Below are positions 7,252-15,728 of a stretch of 52,017 bases of DNA, one piece after another; the first letter of the stretch is position 1; each line of letters begins with the position of its first letter. Both the position numbers and the translations under genes were made by a program. The notes beneath the pieces were generated by a model. It was given only the letters and a program-made list of their open reading frames with translations. It made no database searches and had not been told where the DNA came from. Origin of the DNA: Pseudomonas sp. ATCC PTA-122608 (GTDB lineage Bacteria; Pseudomonadota; Gammaproteobacteria; Pseudomonadales; Pseudomonadaceae); NCBI RefSeq assembly GCF_001952855.1, contig NZ_LPNO01000029.1:1-52017 (forward strand), written 5' to 3'.

Positions 7252-8252
7252 GACCCGGCTTCCTCTTCGTCATCGCCGTATTCGGTGGTGAACCCTTGCG
7301 CGTCGAGGCCCTTTTCCCGCAGGTGTCGGACCAATACGCCCACAGAACCGTGGGTGACCATCACGCGCTCAGCGCCGGTTTGCTCGATGGCCCACAACAG
7401 CCCGGGCCAATCGGCGTGGTCCGAGAGCACAAAGCCGCGATCCACTCCGCGCCGCCGCCGGGTACCGCGCAGGCGCATCCAGCCGCTGGCGAAAGCGTCG
7501 CTGTAGTCGCCGAAACGGCGTATCCAGGTGCTGCCGCCGGCCGAGGGCGGGGCGATGATCAGGGCCTGGCGCAACAAAGGGTCGGTCTTTTTGAAGTCAC
7601 CGGCGTAGAGGGTTTCGGGGATATAGATGCCCGCTTCGCGGTACACCCGGTTCAGGGGTTCGACCGCGCCATGGCTGAGGATCGGGCCGATGCTGGCGTC
7701 GATGCCGTGGAGAATCCGCTGAGCCTTGCCGAAGGAATAACAGAACAGCACGCTGGCCTTGCCGGCCGCGATATTCGCCTGCCACCAGTCGTTGATCCCG
7801 GCAAAAATCTGCGCCTGGGGCTGCCAGCGGTAGATCGGCAGGCCGAAGGTCGATTCGGTGATAAAGGTATGGCAGCGCACCGGTTCAAACGGCGCGCAGG
7901 TGCCGTCGGGCTCGACTTTATAGTCGCCGGAGGCGACCCAGACTTCACCCTGGTATTCCAGGCGCACTTGGGCAGAGCCGAGCACGTGGCCGGCGGGATG
8001 GAAGCTCAAAGTAACGCCGTGATGGCGCAGGGTTTCGCCGTAGGCCAGGGTTTGCAGGTTGATGTCTTGGCCCAGACGCGAGCGCAGGATGCCTTCGCCG
8101 GGGGCGGCGGCCAGGTAGTGTTGATTGCCGGTGCGGGCGTGGTCGCCGTGGGCATGGGTAATGACCGAGCGTTCAACCGGGCGCCAGGGGTCGATGTAGA
8201 AATCCCCAGCGGGGCAGTAGAGGCCTTCGGGCCGGGCGATAACAAGGTCCAT
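7248..8252 (-). CDS. Ligase-associated DNA exonuclease (metallo-beta-lactamase fold)
   Basis: This 334-residue nuclease has a metallo-beta-lactamase/beta-CASP-like fold related to mRNA 3'-end processing factors and SNM1-type nucleases. The metal motif HAHGDH is at residues 33-38, preceded by FYIDPWRPVERSVIT. A further histidine in VLSDHADWPGL is the likely late metal ligand. It is translationally coupled to the ligase downstream, matching the known Exo-Lig pair of Pseudomonas. The expected role is end trimming before ligation. No signal peptide is present. Confidence 0.88.
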   Translation of the reverse strand: MDLVIARPEGLYCPAGDFYIDPWRPVERSVITHAHGDHARTGNQHYLAAAPGEGILRSRLGQDINLQTLAYGETLRHHGVTLSFHPAGHVLGSAQVRLEYQGEVWVASGDYKVEPDGTCAPFEPVRCHTFITESTFGLPIYRWQPQAQIFAGINDWWQANIAAGKASVLFCYSFGKAQRILHGIDASIGPILSHGAVEPLNRVYREAGIYIPETLYAGDFKKTDPLLRQALIIAPPSAGGSTWIRRFGDYSDAFASGWMRLRGTRRRRGVDRGFVLSDHADWPGLLWAIEQTGAERVMVTHGSVGVLVRHLREKGLDAQGFTTEYGDDEEEAGS

Positions 8253-8329
8253 GGGCGTGCCGTGGAGGTGGGCTTGTTAGTTATGAGGCGGGGGCGGGTG
8301 GAGAAGTTCTATCGGAATGCATGCGATCA

Positions 8330-8423
8330 AATGTGGGAGCGGGCTTGCTCGCGAATGCGGTGTGTCAGTCAATATATCTGGTGACTGATCCACCGCATTC
8401 GCGAGCAAGCCCGCTCCCACATT
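8330..8423. repeat. REP doublet (REPIN)
   Basis: Inverted arms GTGGGAGCGGGCTTGCTCGC and GCGAGCAAGCCCGCTCCCAC flank a central part with CACCGCATTC-type symmetry. It lies between the exonuclease gene start and the acylase gene end and fills most of the 199-base gap. Confidence 0.9.
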
Positions 8424-8451
8424 TTGATCCAGTTGAGTCAGGGAAACCGGG

Positions 8452-10893
8452 TTACTTGCCCGGTACCAACGTCAACCGCGTCTTCCCATACACCCCGTCA
8501 AAGTTCTGCGGCTGCATCGGGAAGCTCAGGTATTGCGCCTTCAGCCACGGGTTGATGCCATTGGCATAGTTCGGGCTGGCCGGGTTGCCGGATTGGCCGA
8601 TGCCGCTTTGGCCCATCATCGGTTCCACCTGGCCGAAGTCGACAATCATCCGCAGCGCCGGCACCTGGGTCGTGTCGAAACTCTGGCCCCAGCTATACGG
8701 TGCGCTGTTCAGCGTGTTGTGATCGCCGCCCGCTGCCAGTGGGCCGCGGATGTTCTGGCCGCTGGTGTTTTTCCAGGTGTAGCTGTGCAATTTGCCCCAC
8801 TGCCAGGCCTTGTGATCGGCGCCCAGTGCGCTATCGCCTGCGGTGATTGCGACGGCCAGGCTGCGGGCCAGGATCACCGGTTTGTCGGTTTTCTGCCCGG
8901 TGCGCGCATCATTCCAGAACGGGCTGTCTTCGCGCCCCAGCAAGTGGTCGGCCACCGCCGAGTACGACAGGTTGGCGTTGCCGATAAAGGCTTTCCAGGT
9001 GGCGCTGTTTTCCGGACCGAGTTCGTCGAGGAAAATCTGCTTGGCGCTTTCCTGCAGGAACAGTTCATAGATCGCTGCGTCGGCAGAGGTGGAGACGAGA
9101 CGGCCATCGAACGCCATAAGGCGGCCCAGGGCTTCCCGCGCCTTGGTCTGGTCTGCCGCCGGCAATCCATCGATCGCCTGTTTCAGCGGCTGGGCCATGC
9201 CCGGCGCCTGGAACATGCTCTTGAGCTTGGCGGCAAACGTGGTGGTCTGGTCGTACTGCATGGCGATCATGCTGCGGCTGTCATGCTTGCCACTGCCGGC
9301 CAGTTGCGCGATACGTTCGGCACGTTCCGGCGCGGCCCAGGAGTTGGATAACTGCATGCCGTAGCCGCGCGGAATGGTGCGCTGGTTGGCGGTGCCGATC
9401 CAGCCTTGGGCCGGGTCCTGATCATAAGGGTGCAGCATCGCGTCGGCGTAGCCATCCCAGTCGAAACGCCCGTCCCAGCCCGGCGACGGCACCAGGCCTT
9501 CGCCTTCACGGCGGTTCGGGAAGCGCCCGGTCACTTGCCAGCCGATGCTGCTGGCATCGGCGAATACCATGTTCAAGGCAATTGCGCGAATTTCCCGGGT
9601 GGCGTCAGACGCTTTACCGGCGGTTTGCGCGCGGGACAGGTCGAAGAACGCGTCCAGGCTCTTGTCGTCCTTGAAATCGGCGGTCTGCAAGGCCAGGCCG
9701 TAGCCGCTGCTCAGCGACTGGGCACTATTGAGCAGTGGCCCGTGGCGGGTTTCATACACGGCTTCACGAATCGGCCGCTGGCCCTTGGCGAAGTAGGTTT
9801 CGTTGCGCACGATGGCCGGCAGCCATTTGCCGTTGTTCTCGTAGTACAGCGCGTTGCCCTGGCGCTTGACCTTCTCCAGGAACACATCCTGGGTGTCGCC
9901 CGAGACCTGGCTCATGCTCCACGCCACCTTGCCGTTGAAGCCGGAAAGCAGGGTTGGCAAACCGGCGATGGACACACCGGCGGCCTGGTATTTCGGCGAG
10001 CGGATCTGCACGTAGTTCCACAGCGACGGCGCCTGCATTGAGGTCGACAGGTCATTGGCCAAAAGGCTTTTGTTGCTGCGGCTGCGCTGCGGGCCGATCG
10101 CCCAGTTGCTGGAGCTGGAAGTGCCCAAGGTGTTCAAGGTGCCGAGGTGTTCGCTGAGATTGGTCAACGCGGCGAGGCCCGGGATCTGGCTCAGGTTGAT
10201 GCCCTTGAGCTTGTCGGACTCGGCCACCGGCAACGGTTCATCCGGGTAGCTTGGGGTCAGCCAGGCGAGTTTGTCGGCGCCGACTTTCTGCGCCAGCACC
10301 AACGAGGACAACTCTTCCTGCAAGTTGGTCGACTCGCTGAAATTCAGCAGGCAGAACAGCAGCGCCGAATCTTCCGGCTTCCAGTATTCAGGCTTGTAGC
10401 CGGTCTGGGCCAGGTCTGGCGGCAGCTTGTCGCGGTAGCGGAACAGGTAGGCGTTGACCCCGCGCGCATACACCTCAAAGAAGCGCTTGAGGCGCGGCGA
10501 CGAGGCGTTATACAGCTCGCCGGCGCTCTTGCGCAGGTTGACCGCCCGCATGAATCGGTCGACATCCAGCACTTGCGGCCCGGACATTTCCGCCAGGCGG
10601 CCCTGGGCCAACAGGCGCAGGGTGACCATCTGGGTGATGCGGTCGCTGGCGTGCACATAGCCCAGGGTGAACAGCGCATCGTGGAAGGTGCTGCTTTCAA
10701 TCAGCGGGATGCCCTGGCTGTTGCGGCGCACGGAAACGTTCTGCGCCAGGCCCTTGATGGGCTGCACGCCGGAAACCGGAGGCAGGGTGTCTTGGGTGCT
10801 TTGTAACTGGCAACCGGCCAGGCCCAAGGCACTGGCAATTGCCGCGGCAACGCCGAACCGGGGAAGAAAATGTGAGAGGGCTGGCGAGGCCAT
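8452..10893 (-). CDS. Penicillin-acylase-family lipoprotein (possible N-acyl-homoserine-lactone acylase)
   Basis: This 813-residue Ntn-hydrolase precursor has a lipobox (LGLAGC, C28), so it is probably membrane-anchored in the periplasm. The alpha part carries the family features GIPLIESSTFHDALFTLGYV (about 61-80) and DRFMRAVNLR. The autocatalytic site is the serine run at 259-262 before N263-W264. Aligned on the tryptophan with the usual S-N-x-W, the nucleophile is S261. A strong ribosome site (CAGGAG) precedes the ATG. Substrate could be a beta-lactam, an acyl-homoserine lactone or another acyl amide; sequence alone does not decide. It stands alone between REP doublets. Confidence 0.85.
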   Translation of the reverse strand: MASPALSHFLPRFGVAAAIASALGLAGCQLQSTQDTLPPVSGVQPIKGLAQNVSVRRNSQGIPLIESSTFHDALFTLGYVHASDRITQMVTLRLLAQGRLAEMSGPQVLDVDRFMRAVNLRKSAGELYNASSPRLKRFFEVYARGVNAYLFRYRDKLPPDLAQTGYKPEYWKPEDSALLFCLLNFSESTNLQEELSSLVLAQKVGADKLAWLTPSYPDEPLPVAESDKLKGINLSQIPGLAALTNLSEHLGTLNTLGTSSSSNWAIGPQRSRSNKSLLANDLSTSMQAPSLWNYVQIRSPKYQAAGVSIAGLPTLLSGFNGKVAWSMSQVSGDTQDVFLEKVKRQGNALYYENNGKWLPAIVRNETYFAKGQRPIREAVYETRHGPLLNSAQSLSSGYGLALQTADFKDDKSLDAFFDLSRAQTAGKASDATREIRAIALNMVFADASSIGWQVTGRFPNRREGEGLVPSPGWDGRFDWDGYADAMLHPYDQDPAQGWIGTANQRTIPRGYGMQLSNSWAAPERAERIAQLAGSGKHDSRSMIAMQYDQTTTFAAKLKSMFQAPGMAQPLKQAIDGLPAADQTKAREALGRLMAFDGRLVSTSADAAIYELFLQESAKQIFLDELGPENSATWKAFIGNANLSYSAVADHLLGREDSPFWNDARTGQKTDKPVILARSLAVAITAGDSALGADHKAWQWGKLHSYTWKNTSGQNIRGPLAAGGDHNTLNSAPYSWGQSFDTTQVPALRMIVDFGQVEPMMGQSGIGQSGNPASPNYANGINPWLKAQYLSFPMQPQNFDGVYGKTRLTLVPGK

Positions 10894-11018
10894 GGCAAAG
10901 CTCCTGCGGGGGGTAGCGTCAGTAAAGGCGCTACGTTAGTGAGCGCGGCGAAACGACGCAAGCGGGAGGCGATGCTTATTTCAGGATTTGCGTAAGGTTT
11001 TTAGTCGGGCACAAATCA

Positions 11019-11111
11019 GTGTGGGAGCGGGCTTGCTCGCGAATGCGGTGTATCAGCTAATAGAGTTGTGGCTGATCCACCGCATTCGCGAGCAAGCCCG
11101 CTCCCACATTT
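11019..11111. repeat. REP doublet (REPIN)
   Basis: Inverted GTGGGAGCGGGCTTGCTCGC arms with the inner pair GCGGTGTATCAGC / GCTGATCCACCGC. It sits between the acylase promoter region and the end of the glutathione transferase gene. Confidence 0.9.
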
Positions 11112-11127
11112 TTGATCCCGTTGACCT

Positions 11128-11772
11128 TCAGGATTTCGGCGGATTGACCTTCTGCACCAGCTCATAAGCACGCACCGTCGCCGGGCGTTGCTTGATGTGG
11201 TTGAACCAGCGTTCTACATGTGGGAAGTCTTCCAGCTTCTGGCTCTGCCACTTGTGGGAAACGATCCACGGGTAGATCGCCATGTCGGCAATGCTGTACT
11301 CATCGCCGGCCACGAACGTGCGGTCGGCCAGGCGCCGGTCCAGCACGCCATACAGACGGGCCGTCTCATCCACATAGCGTTTGATCGCGTAGGAAATCTT
11401 CTCCGGGGCGAACTGGCTGAAGTGGTGATTCTGCCCGGCCATCGGTCCCAGGCCGCCCATCTGCCAGAACAACCACTGCAAGGCTTCCTGACGACCGCGC
11501 AGGTCCTGGGGAATGAACTTGCCGGTTTTTTCCGCGAGGTACAGCAGGATTGCGCCGGATTCGAACAGGGAAATCGGCGCGCCGCCGTCGGTCGGGTTCT
11601 GATCGACGATGGCCGGGATGCGGTTATTGGGGGCGATTTTCAGGAAGTCAGGCTTGAACTGCTCGCCCTGACCAATATTGATCGGGTGCACCTCGTAAGG
11701 CAGACCGGCTTCTTCCAGGAACAACGACACTTTGTGACCGTTGGGGGTGGTCCAGTAATACAGGTCGATCAT
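11128..11772 (-). CDS. yfcG: YfcG-like glutathione transferase / disulfide-bond reductase
   Basis: This 214-residue cytoplasmic protein of the Nu-class GST family uses glutathione to reduce disulfides. The thioredoxin-like N-terminal domain (1-80) shows MIDLYYWTTPNGHKVSLFLE, with the T9 and N11 positions of E. coli YfcG, and NNRIPAIVD with the cis-proline. The all-helical C-terminal domain follows. The ATG at 11770-11772 is chosen because it begins the conserved MIDLY and has GGAG nine bases upstream; the TTG four codons earlier would bury that ribosome site. It is monocistronic and diverges from the hydrolase gene at 11869. Confidence 0.87.
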   Translation of the reverse strand: MIDLYYWTTPNGHKVSLFLEEAGLPYEVHPINIGQGEQFKPDFLKIAPNNRIPAIVDQNPTDGGAPISLFESGAILLYLAEKTGKFIPQDLRGRQEALQWLFWQMGGLGPMAGQNHHFSQFAPEKISYAIKRYVDETARLYGVLDRRLADRTFVAGDEYSIADMAIYPWIVSHKWQSQKLEDFPHVERWFNHIKQRPATVRAYELVQKVNPPKS

Positions 11773-11868
11773 GAAGCTCTCCAAGGGTGGTGATGCTTGA
11801 GCGAATGCCTGTAGGTATAGGTGATGTTAGGGTGACGAAAATTCAATGAAACATTTGGGTCTATCGAT

Positions 11869-12420
11869 ATGGAAATTCGTGCGGGCGCAGCGTTGGTTTT
11901 GATTGATCAGCAAAAAGGCATTCATCATCCCAAGCTGGGGCGGCGCAACAATCCGCACGCCGAGGAGCGTATGCAGGCGTTGCTGGGGTATTGGCGGCGC
12001 GAAGATTGGCCGGTGATTCATGTGCAGCATTTGTCCCATTCGCCGGAGTCGGTGTTCTGGCCGGAGCAGGCGGGGGTGGAATTTCAGGAGGCGTTTGTGC
12101 CCCAGGCGGACGAGCAACTGATCCAGAAGCGGGTGCCGGATGCGTTTTGTGGGACGGGGCTGGAAGCGAGTTTGCGTGACGCCGGGATTCGGCAAGTGGT
12201 GCTGGTGGGCGTGGCCACCCATAACTCGGTGGAGGCCACGGCCCGCAGTGCCGGCAACCTGGGGTTTGAGACGTGGGTTATCGAAGATGCCTGCTACACC
12301 TTCGACAAGGCGGACTTCTTTGGACAGATGCATTCGGCGGAGGCGGTGCATGCCATGTCGTTGGGCAACCTCCACGGCGAGTACGCCACCGTCATTTCTT
12401 CCAGACAACTGCTGGAGTGA
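11869..12420 (+). CDS. Isochorismatase-like hydrolase with serine at the nucleophile position
   Basis: This 183-residue protein has the isochorismatase/nicotinamidase fold. The acidic residue D13 (LVLIDQQKG) and lysine K87 (QLIQKRVPDAF) are present. The loop GVATHNSVEATAR has S120 where amidohydrolase members carry the catalytic cysteine. Such variants could be isochorismatase-like hydrolases (EntB also lacks the cysteine), serine-based enzymes, or binding proteins. It runs divergently from yfcG, with 96 bases between the two starts. The substrate is unknown. Confidence 0.8.
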   Translation: MEIRAGAALVLIDQQKGIHHPKLGRRNNPHAEERMQALLGYWRREDWPVIHVQHLSHSPESVFWPEQAGVEFQEAFVPQADEQLIQKRVPDAFCGTGLEASLRDAGIRQVVLVGVATHNSVEATARSAGNLGFETWVIEDACYTFDKADFFGQMHSAEAVHAMSLGNLHGEYATVISSRQLLE

Positions 12421-12424
12421 TCTT

Positions 12425-12571
12425 TGTGGCGAGGGAGCTTGCTCCCGCTGGACCGGGCTGGCGCTCCAGTGCGAAGCGCTCCCAAATGCCTCACCCAGGT
12501 CCGCCTGAAGACCGCGTGCTCAGGTTTTGGGGCTGCTGCGCAGCCCAACGGGAGCAAGCTCCCTCGCCACA
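12425..12571. repeat. REP doublet of the GTGGCGAGGGAGC class
   Basis: Outer arms TGTGGCGAGGGAGCTTGCTC and GAGCAAGCTCCCTCGCCACA are inverted copies. Less regular inner sequence includes GGGGCTGCTGCGCAGCCC, itself a palindrome. It separates two convergent genes and may end their transcripts. Confidence 0.85.
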
Positions 12572-12576
12572 TAAGG

Positions 12577-13365
12577 CTAAGCCACTGCTCCATCTACTAA
12601 CACCTGCAACGTCTGCTGCGAACACCGCTCGATGCGGACCTGCACGCCATAGACTTCGGCAAACAGCGCCGCATCCAGCACTTCGTCCGCTGGGCCACAG
12701 GCATGTAACCGGCCTTGTCGCAGCACCGCGATATGGTCGGCATAACGCGCGGCGAGGTTGATGTCGTGCAGCACCACCACGGCGATCAGGTTGTGTTCAC
12801 GGACCAGGCCGCGCACGCAGTCCATGACTTTTAACTGGTAGTTCAAATCCAGCGCACTGGTGGGCTCATCCAGCAGCATCACCTGTGGTCGGCGCGCTAT
12901 CAGTTGCGCGAGGCTGACCAGTTGCCGCTGACCGCCGGATAACGTGCTCAATAGCTGATCCGCCAGATGAGCGATACCAATCCGCTGCAACGCATCAAAG
13001 GCCTCGCGCATGCATGTGTCGCTTGAAAGCGGGATGCCATCGACATTCGCCACTCGCAACGCCGCGATTACGCTTTCCATCACGCTCAGGCTCAACCCCG
13101 GTGGCAGGTTTTGCGGCATGTAGGTCACGCGTCGGGCACGCTCGCCGACGGACATTTTCGTCAGGTCCAGGTCACCCAATCTGACAACGCCCTGCATCTT
13201 TTCCAGCCCGGCCACCGCTCGCAGCAACGTTGACTTGCCCGCACCGTTCGGTCCGATCAACGCGGTCAAACTGCCGTAGGCCAGGGGCGGCAAACTCAGG
13301 TCATGCACAATCTGGCGCCGGCCATAACTGACGTGGGCGTTCTGAATCGACAATCCCGTACTCAT
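12577..13365 (-). CDS. Iron-siderophore ABC transporter ATP-binding protein (FecE/FepC type)
   Basis: This 262-residue cytoplasmic ATPase belongs to the family that drives vitamin B12, haem and siderophore uptake. Walker A GPNGAGKS is at 38-45, followed by LSGGQRQLVSLAQLIA and MLLDEPTSALD. Its start overlaps the permease stop by 4 bases (13362-13365), so the two are translationally coupled. It is the last gene of the unit that starts with the TonB receptor at 18794. The ligand is probably the siderophore handled by that receptor. Confidence 0.9.
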   Translation of the reverse strand: MSTGLSIQNAHVSYGRRQIVHDLSLPPLAYGSLTALIGPNGAGKSTLLRAVAGLEKMQGVVRLGDLDLTKMSVGERARRVTYMPQNLPPGLSLSVMESVIAALRVANVDGIPLSSDTCMREAFDALQRIGIAHLADQLLSTLSGGQRQLVSLAQLIARRPQVMLLDEPTSALDLNYQLKVMDCVRGLVREHNLIAVVVLHDINLAARYADHIAVLRQGRLHACGPADEVLDAALFAEVYGVQVRIERCSQQTLQVLVDGAVA

Positions 13366-14420
13366 AACTGCCTCCCGCGCTTGAACACCAGCAACACGAA
13401 AATCGGCACGCCCACCAGTGCGGTGACGATGCCCACCGGCACGATCACGCCGGGCATGATCAGCTTGCTGGCGATGGACGACAGTGACAGCAGCAAAGCA
13501 CCGACAAGCGCGCTGGCCGGCAGCAGGAAGCGTTGGTCTTCACCCACCAGGATCCGCGCGATATGCGGACCTACCAGCCCGATAAATCCGATGGTTCCCA
13601 CAAACGCCACGGCGGTGGCCGACAGCAGGCTGATGCGCAGCAACGAGAAAAACCGCAGGCGTTTCACGTCCACACCAAAGCTCTGCGCGCGGTCTTCCCC
13701 CATGCGCAGCAAGGTCAGGCGCGGGGCAGCAGCGAAGGAGAAGGGCATGACCACCGCGACCACCAACGCGAGGATGCCGAGCTTGTCCCAGTTGGCCCGG
13801 GTCACGCTGCCCAGGGTCCAGAACACCAGTTGTTGCAGCACGTCCTCGGTGGCGACCAGTTGCAACAGCGCGACCACCGCGTTGCAACTGAACACCAGGG
13901 CAATCCCGAACAGCACCAGGCTTTCCACCCCGGCACCGCGCAGGCGTGACATGGCTTGCAGCAAAAAGACCGAGGCGGCGGCAAACACAAACGCCGAGAT
14001 GGAAATCGCCGTATTGGCCGACACCCACAGCGTTGTCACTGGAAACACAATCACCAGGGACGCGCCCAACGCCGCCGCCGAGGAAACCCCCAGGGTAAAC
14101 GGACTGGCCAACGGGTTGTTGAGGATCGCCTGCATCTCGGCGCCCGCCAGCGAGAGTGCGCAACCGACCAATACCGCCATCAATGCGTAGGGCAGGCGCA
14201 CGTTCCAGATAATCACCTGGTCGGTAGCGCTCAGGTGGGCCGGGTGCAACAAGCCATCGAGCAAGGCGCCAAGGCCCATGCCCGACGGGCCGCTGGCCAG
14301 GTCCACGAGGATCGCGCAAATCAGCGCGCCACCCAGCAGGGCCAGCAGCCAGAAGCGGCGGGCCAGCAGGCGGCGATAGCCTTGGCTGGCGGCGGCGAGG
14401 TCGAGGGTTTGAGTGGTCAT
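13362..14420 (-). CDS. FecCD-family iron-siderophore ABC permease
   Basis: This 352-residue inner-membrane protein has about ten hydrophobic spans typical of BtuC/FecCD permeases. Family features include IIWNVRLPYALMAVLVGCALSLA-like sequence near residue 70, GVSSAAALGASLVI, and GTIGFIGLVGPHIAR, the ATPase-contact region. The ATG at 14418-14420 is preferred over a TTG four codons earlier, though neither has a strong ribosome site. A single permease gene serves the system, so it should act as a homodimer. A REP doublet lies between it and the upstream binding-protein gene. Confidence 0.88.
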   Translation of the reverse strand: MTTQTLDLAAASQGYRRLLARRFWLLALLGGALICAILVDLASGPSGMGLGALLDGLLHPAHLSATDQVIIWNVRLPYALMAVLVGCALSLAGAEMQAILNNPLASPFTLGVSSAAALGASLVIVFPVTTLWVSANTAISISAFVFAAASVFLLQAMSRLRGAGVESLVLFGIALVFSCNAVVALLQLVATEDVLQQLVFWTLGSVTRANWDKLGILALVVAVVMPFSFAAAPRLTLLRMGEDRAQSFGVDVKRLRFFSLLRISLLSATAVAFVGTIGFIGLVGPHIARILVGEDQRFLLPASALVGALLLSLSSIASKLIMPGVIVPVGIVTALVGVPIFVLLVFKRGRQL

Positions 14421-14453
14421 TGGATTACACAATCTCGAAAACGATGGAGATCA

Positions 14454-14562
14454 AAATGTGGGAGCGGCGGTGCGACGATTCGACTTGCTCGCGAATGCGA
14501 TGTATCAGTCGACATATTCGCTGACGGGTACACCGCATTCGCGAGCAAGCCCGCTCCCACAC
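14454..14562. repeat. REP doublet with an interrupted left arm
   Basis: The right arm GCGAGCAAGCCCGCTCCCAC is normal. The left arm reads GTGGGAGCGG, then 16 extra bases, then CTTGCTCGCGAA, so the left palindrome is broken. It lies inside the iron transport unit, between the binding protein and the permease. Confidence 0.8.
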
Positions 14563-14584
14563 TTACCGTGTTCCTACAGGAGGA

Positions 14585-15700
14585 TTACTTGGGCTTGCCA
14601 TCAATCCAGTAGGCACCCTGCAACGGCATGCCGAGGAACTGCTGGTTCATCGCTTCCATGGTCGCCTTCGGGTCCAGCTTCGCGAACAACTCCGGATGCA
14701 CCCACTTGGCCAGCGCTTCAATCGCCAGCAGGTTGTACGGCGAGTTGTAGAAGTCATGCCACAAGCCGTGGGAATTGCCCTCACGAATCGCCCGAAGGTT
14801 CACAAACTCCGGGCGGGCCAGCACGGCGTCAAACGCGCCGCGCGCGTCTTCGTCGCTCACGCCAGCACCCAGAATCAACCCCGGCTTGTGATTGCCGGTG
14901 GCCACATACACATCCGGGTCAGCCTTCAGCGCGTACTCGACACTGATGTCCCCCAGCGCACCCGGCACTACGTCGGCGGCGATGTTGCGGCCGCCCACCA
15001 GCTTGATCACTTTGCCCATGCCGCTCTTGCCGGTGGTGTGGCCGGGTGCCTGCCAGGCGCCGGCCAGCAATTCCAGGAACACGCTCGGACGCGGGCTGGC
15101 CGGCAAGGTGGCGACGGCGTCGGTGATCACCTTGATGTGCTGGTCATAAAAGTCGAGGAACGCCTTGGCCTGGGTTTCCCGTCCGAGAGCCTGGCCCAAG
15201 GCGGTCATGCTGGCGTAAGTGCCTTGCACCGGGTTGATACGGAAGTCGACGAACAACACCGGAATGCCCGCCTTGGCCAACACGTCCGCCACCGGGCTGT
15301 GTTCGGTCGGGCCGTGGCCGGAAATGCTGAACACGGCGAGGTCCGGTTTCAGCGAGAGGATTTCCTCGGCGCTGACGCTTTGTTCCGACGCCTGACCAAT
15401 CAGCGGGATGTCCTTCACCGTCGGAAATTTCGCCACATAGGCGTTGTAGGTGTGGGCGTCCAGCAGCTTCAAATCATTCTGCCAGCCGACAATCCGCTGG
15501 AACGGTGCGTCCTTGTCCAGCAGAGCAAACGCCGAAATCAGCCGGCCTTCGCCGAGCACCACGCGCTGCACGTGGTCTGGCACCTCGACCTTGCGGCCCA
15601 GCACGTCGGTGACTTCATGGGCTGCGGCGGTTTCGGCGTGGCCAAGGATCAGCACGGCAAACAGCGCGCCCAGCTTGAGGAGGTTGCGGGGTTTCAGCAT
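14585..15700 (-). CDS. Periplasmic iron-siderophore-binding protein (FecB/FepB type)
   Basis: This 371-residue class III solute-binding protein has a Sec signal (MLKPRNLLKLGALFAVLILG, cut near AAAHEV). The mature protein starts VTDVLGRKVEVPDHVQRVVL, the usual opening of siderophore- and cobalamin-binding proteins. The segment GQASEQSVSAEEILSLKPDL and the long backbone helix that follows also fit. The ATG at 15698-15700 has CTGGAG ten bases upstream; the longer frame lacks support. It follows piuC closely and precedes the permease and ATPase, completing a periplasm-to-cytoplasm route. Confidence 0.86.
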   Translation of the reverse strand: MLKPRNLLKLGALFAVLILGHAETAAAHEVTDVLGRKVEVPDHVQRVVLGEGRLISAFALLDKDAPFQRIVGWQNDLKLLDAHTYNAYVAKFPTVKDIPLIGQASEQSVSAEEILSLKPDLAVFSISGHGPTEHSPVADVLAKAGIPVLFVDFRINPVQGTYASMTALGQALGRETQAKAFLDFYDQHIKVITDAVATLPASPRPSVFLELLAGAWQAPGHTTGKSGMGKVIKLVGGRNIAADVVPGALGDISVEYALKADPDVYVATGNHKPGLILGAGVSDEDARGAFDAVLARPEFVNLRAIREGNSHGLWHDFYNSPYNLLAIEALAKWVHPELFAKLDPKATMEAMNQQFLGMPLQGAYWIDGKPK

Positions 15701-15728
15701 GGCGAGAACTCCAGGTGAAGGCGGCGCA

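Noticed and set aside
8330..8423. REP doublets as CRISPR repeats
   Set aside because: They are isolated inverted pairs, not regularly spaced direct repeats, and no cas gene is present.
11827..12408. 193-codon minus-strand open frame opposite the isochorismatase-like gene
   Set aside because: The plus-strand product has clear family motifs; this one does not.
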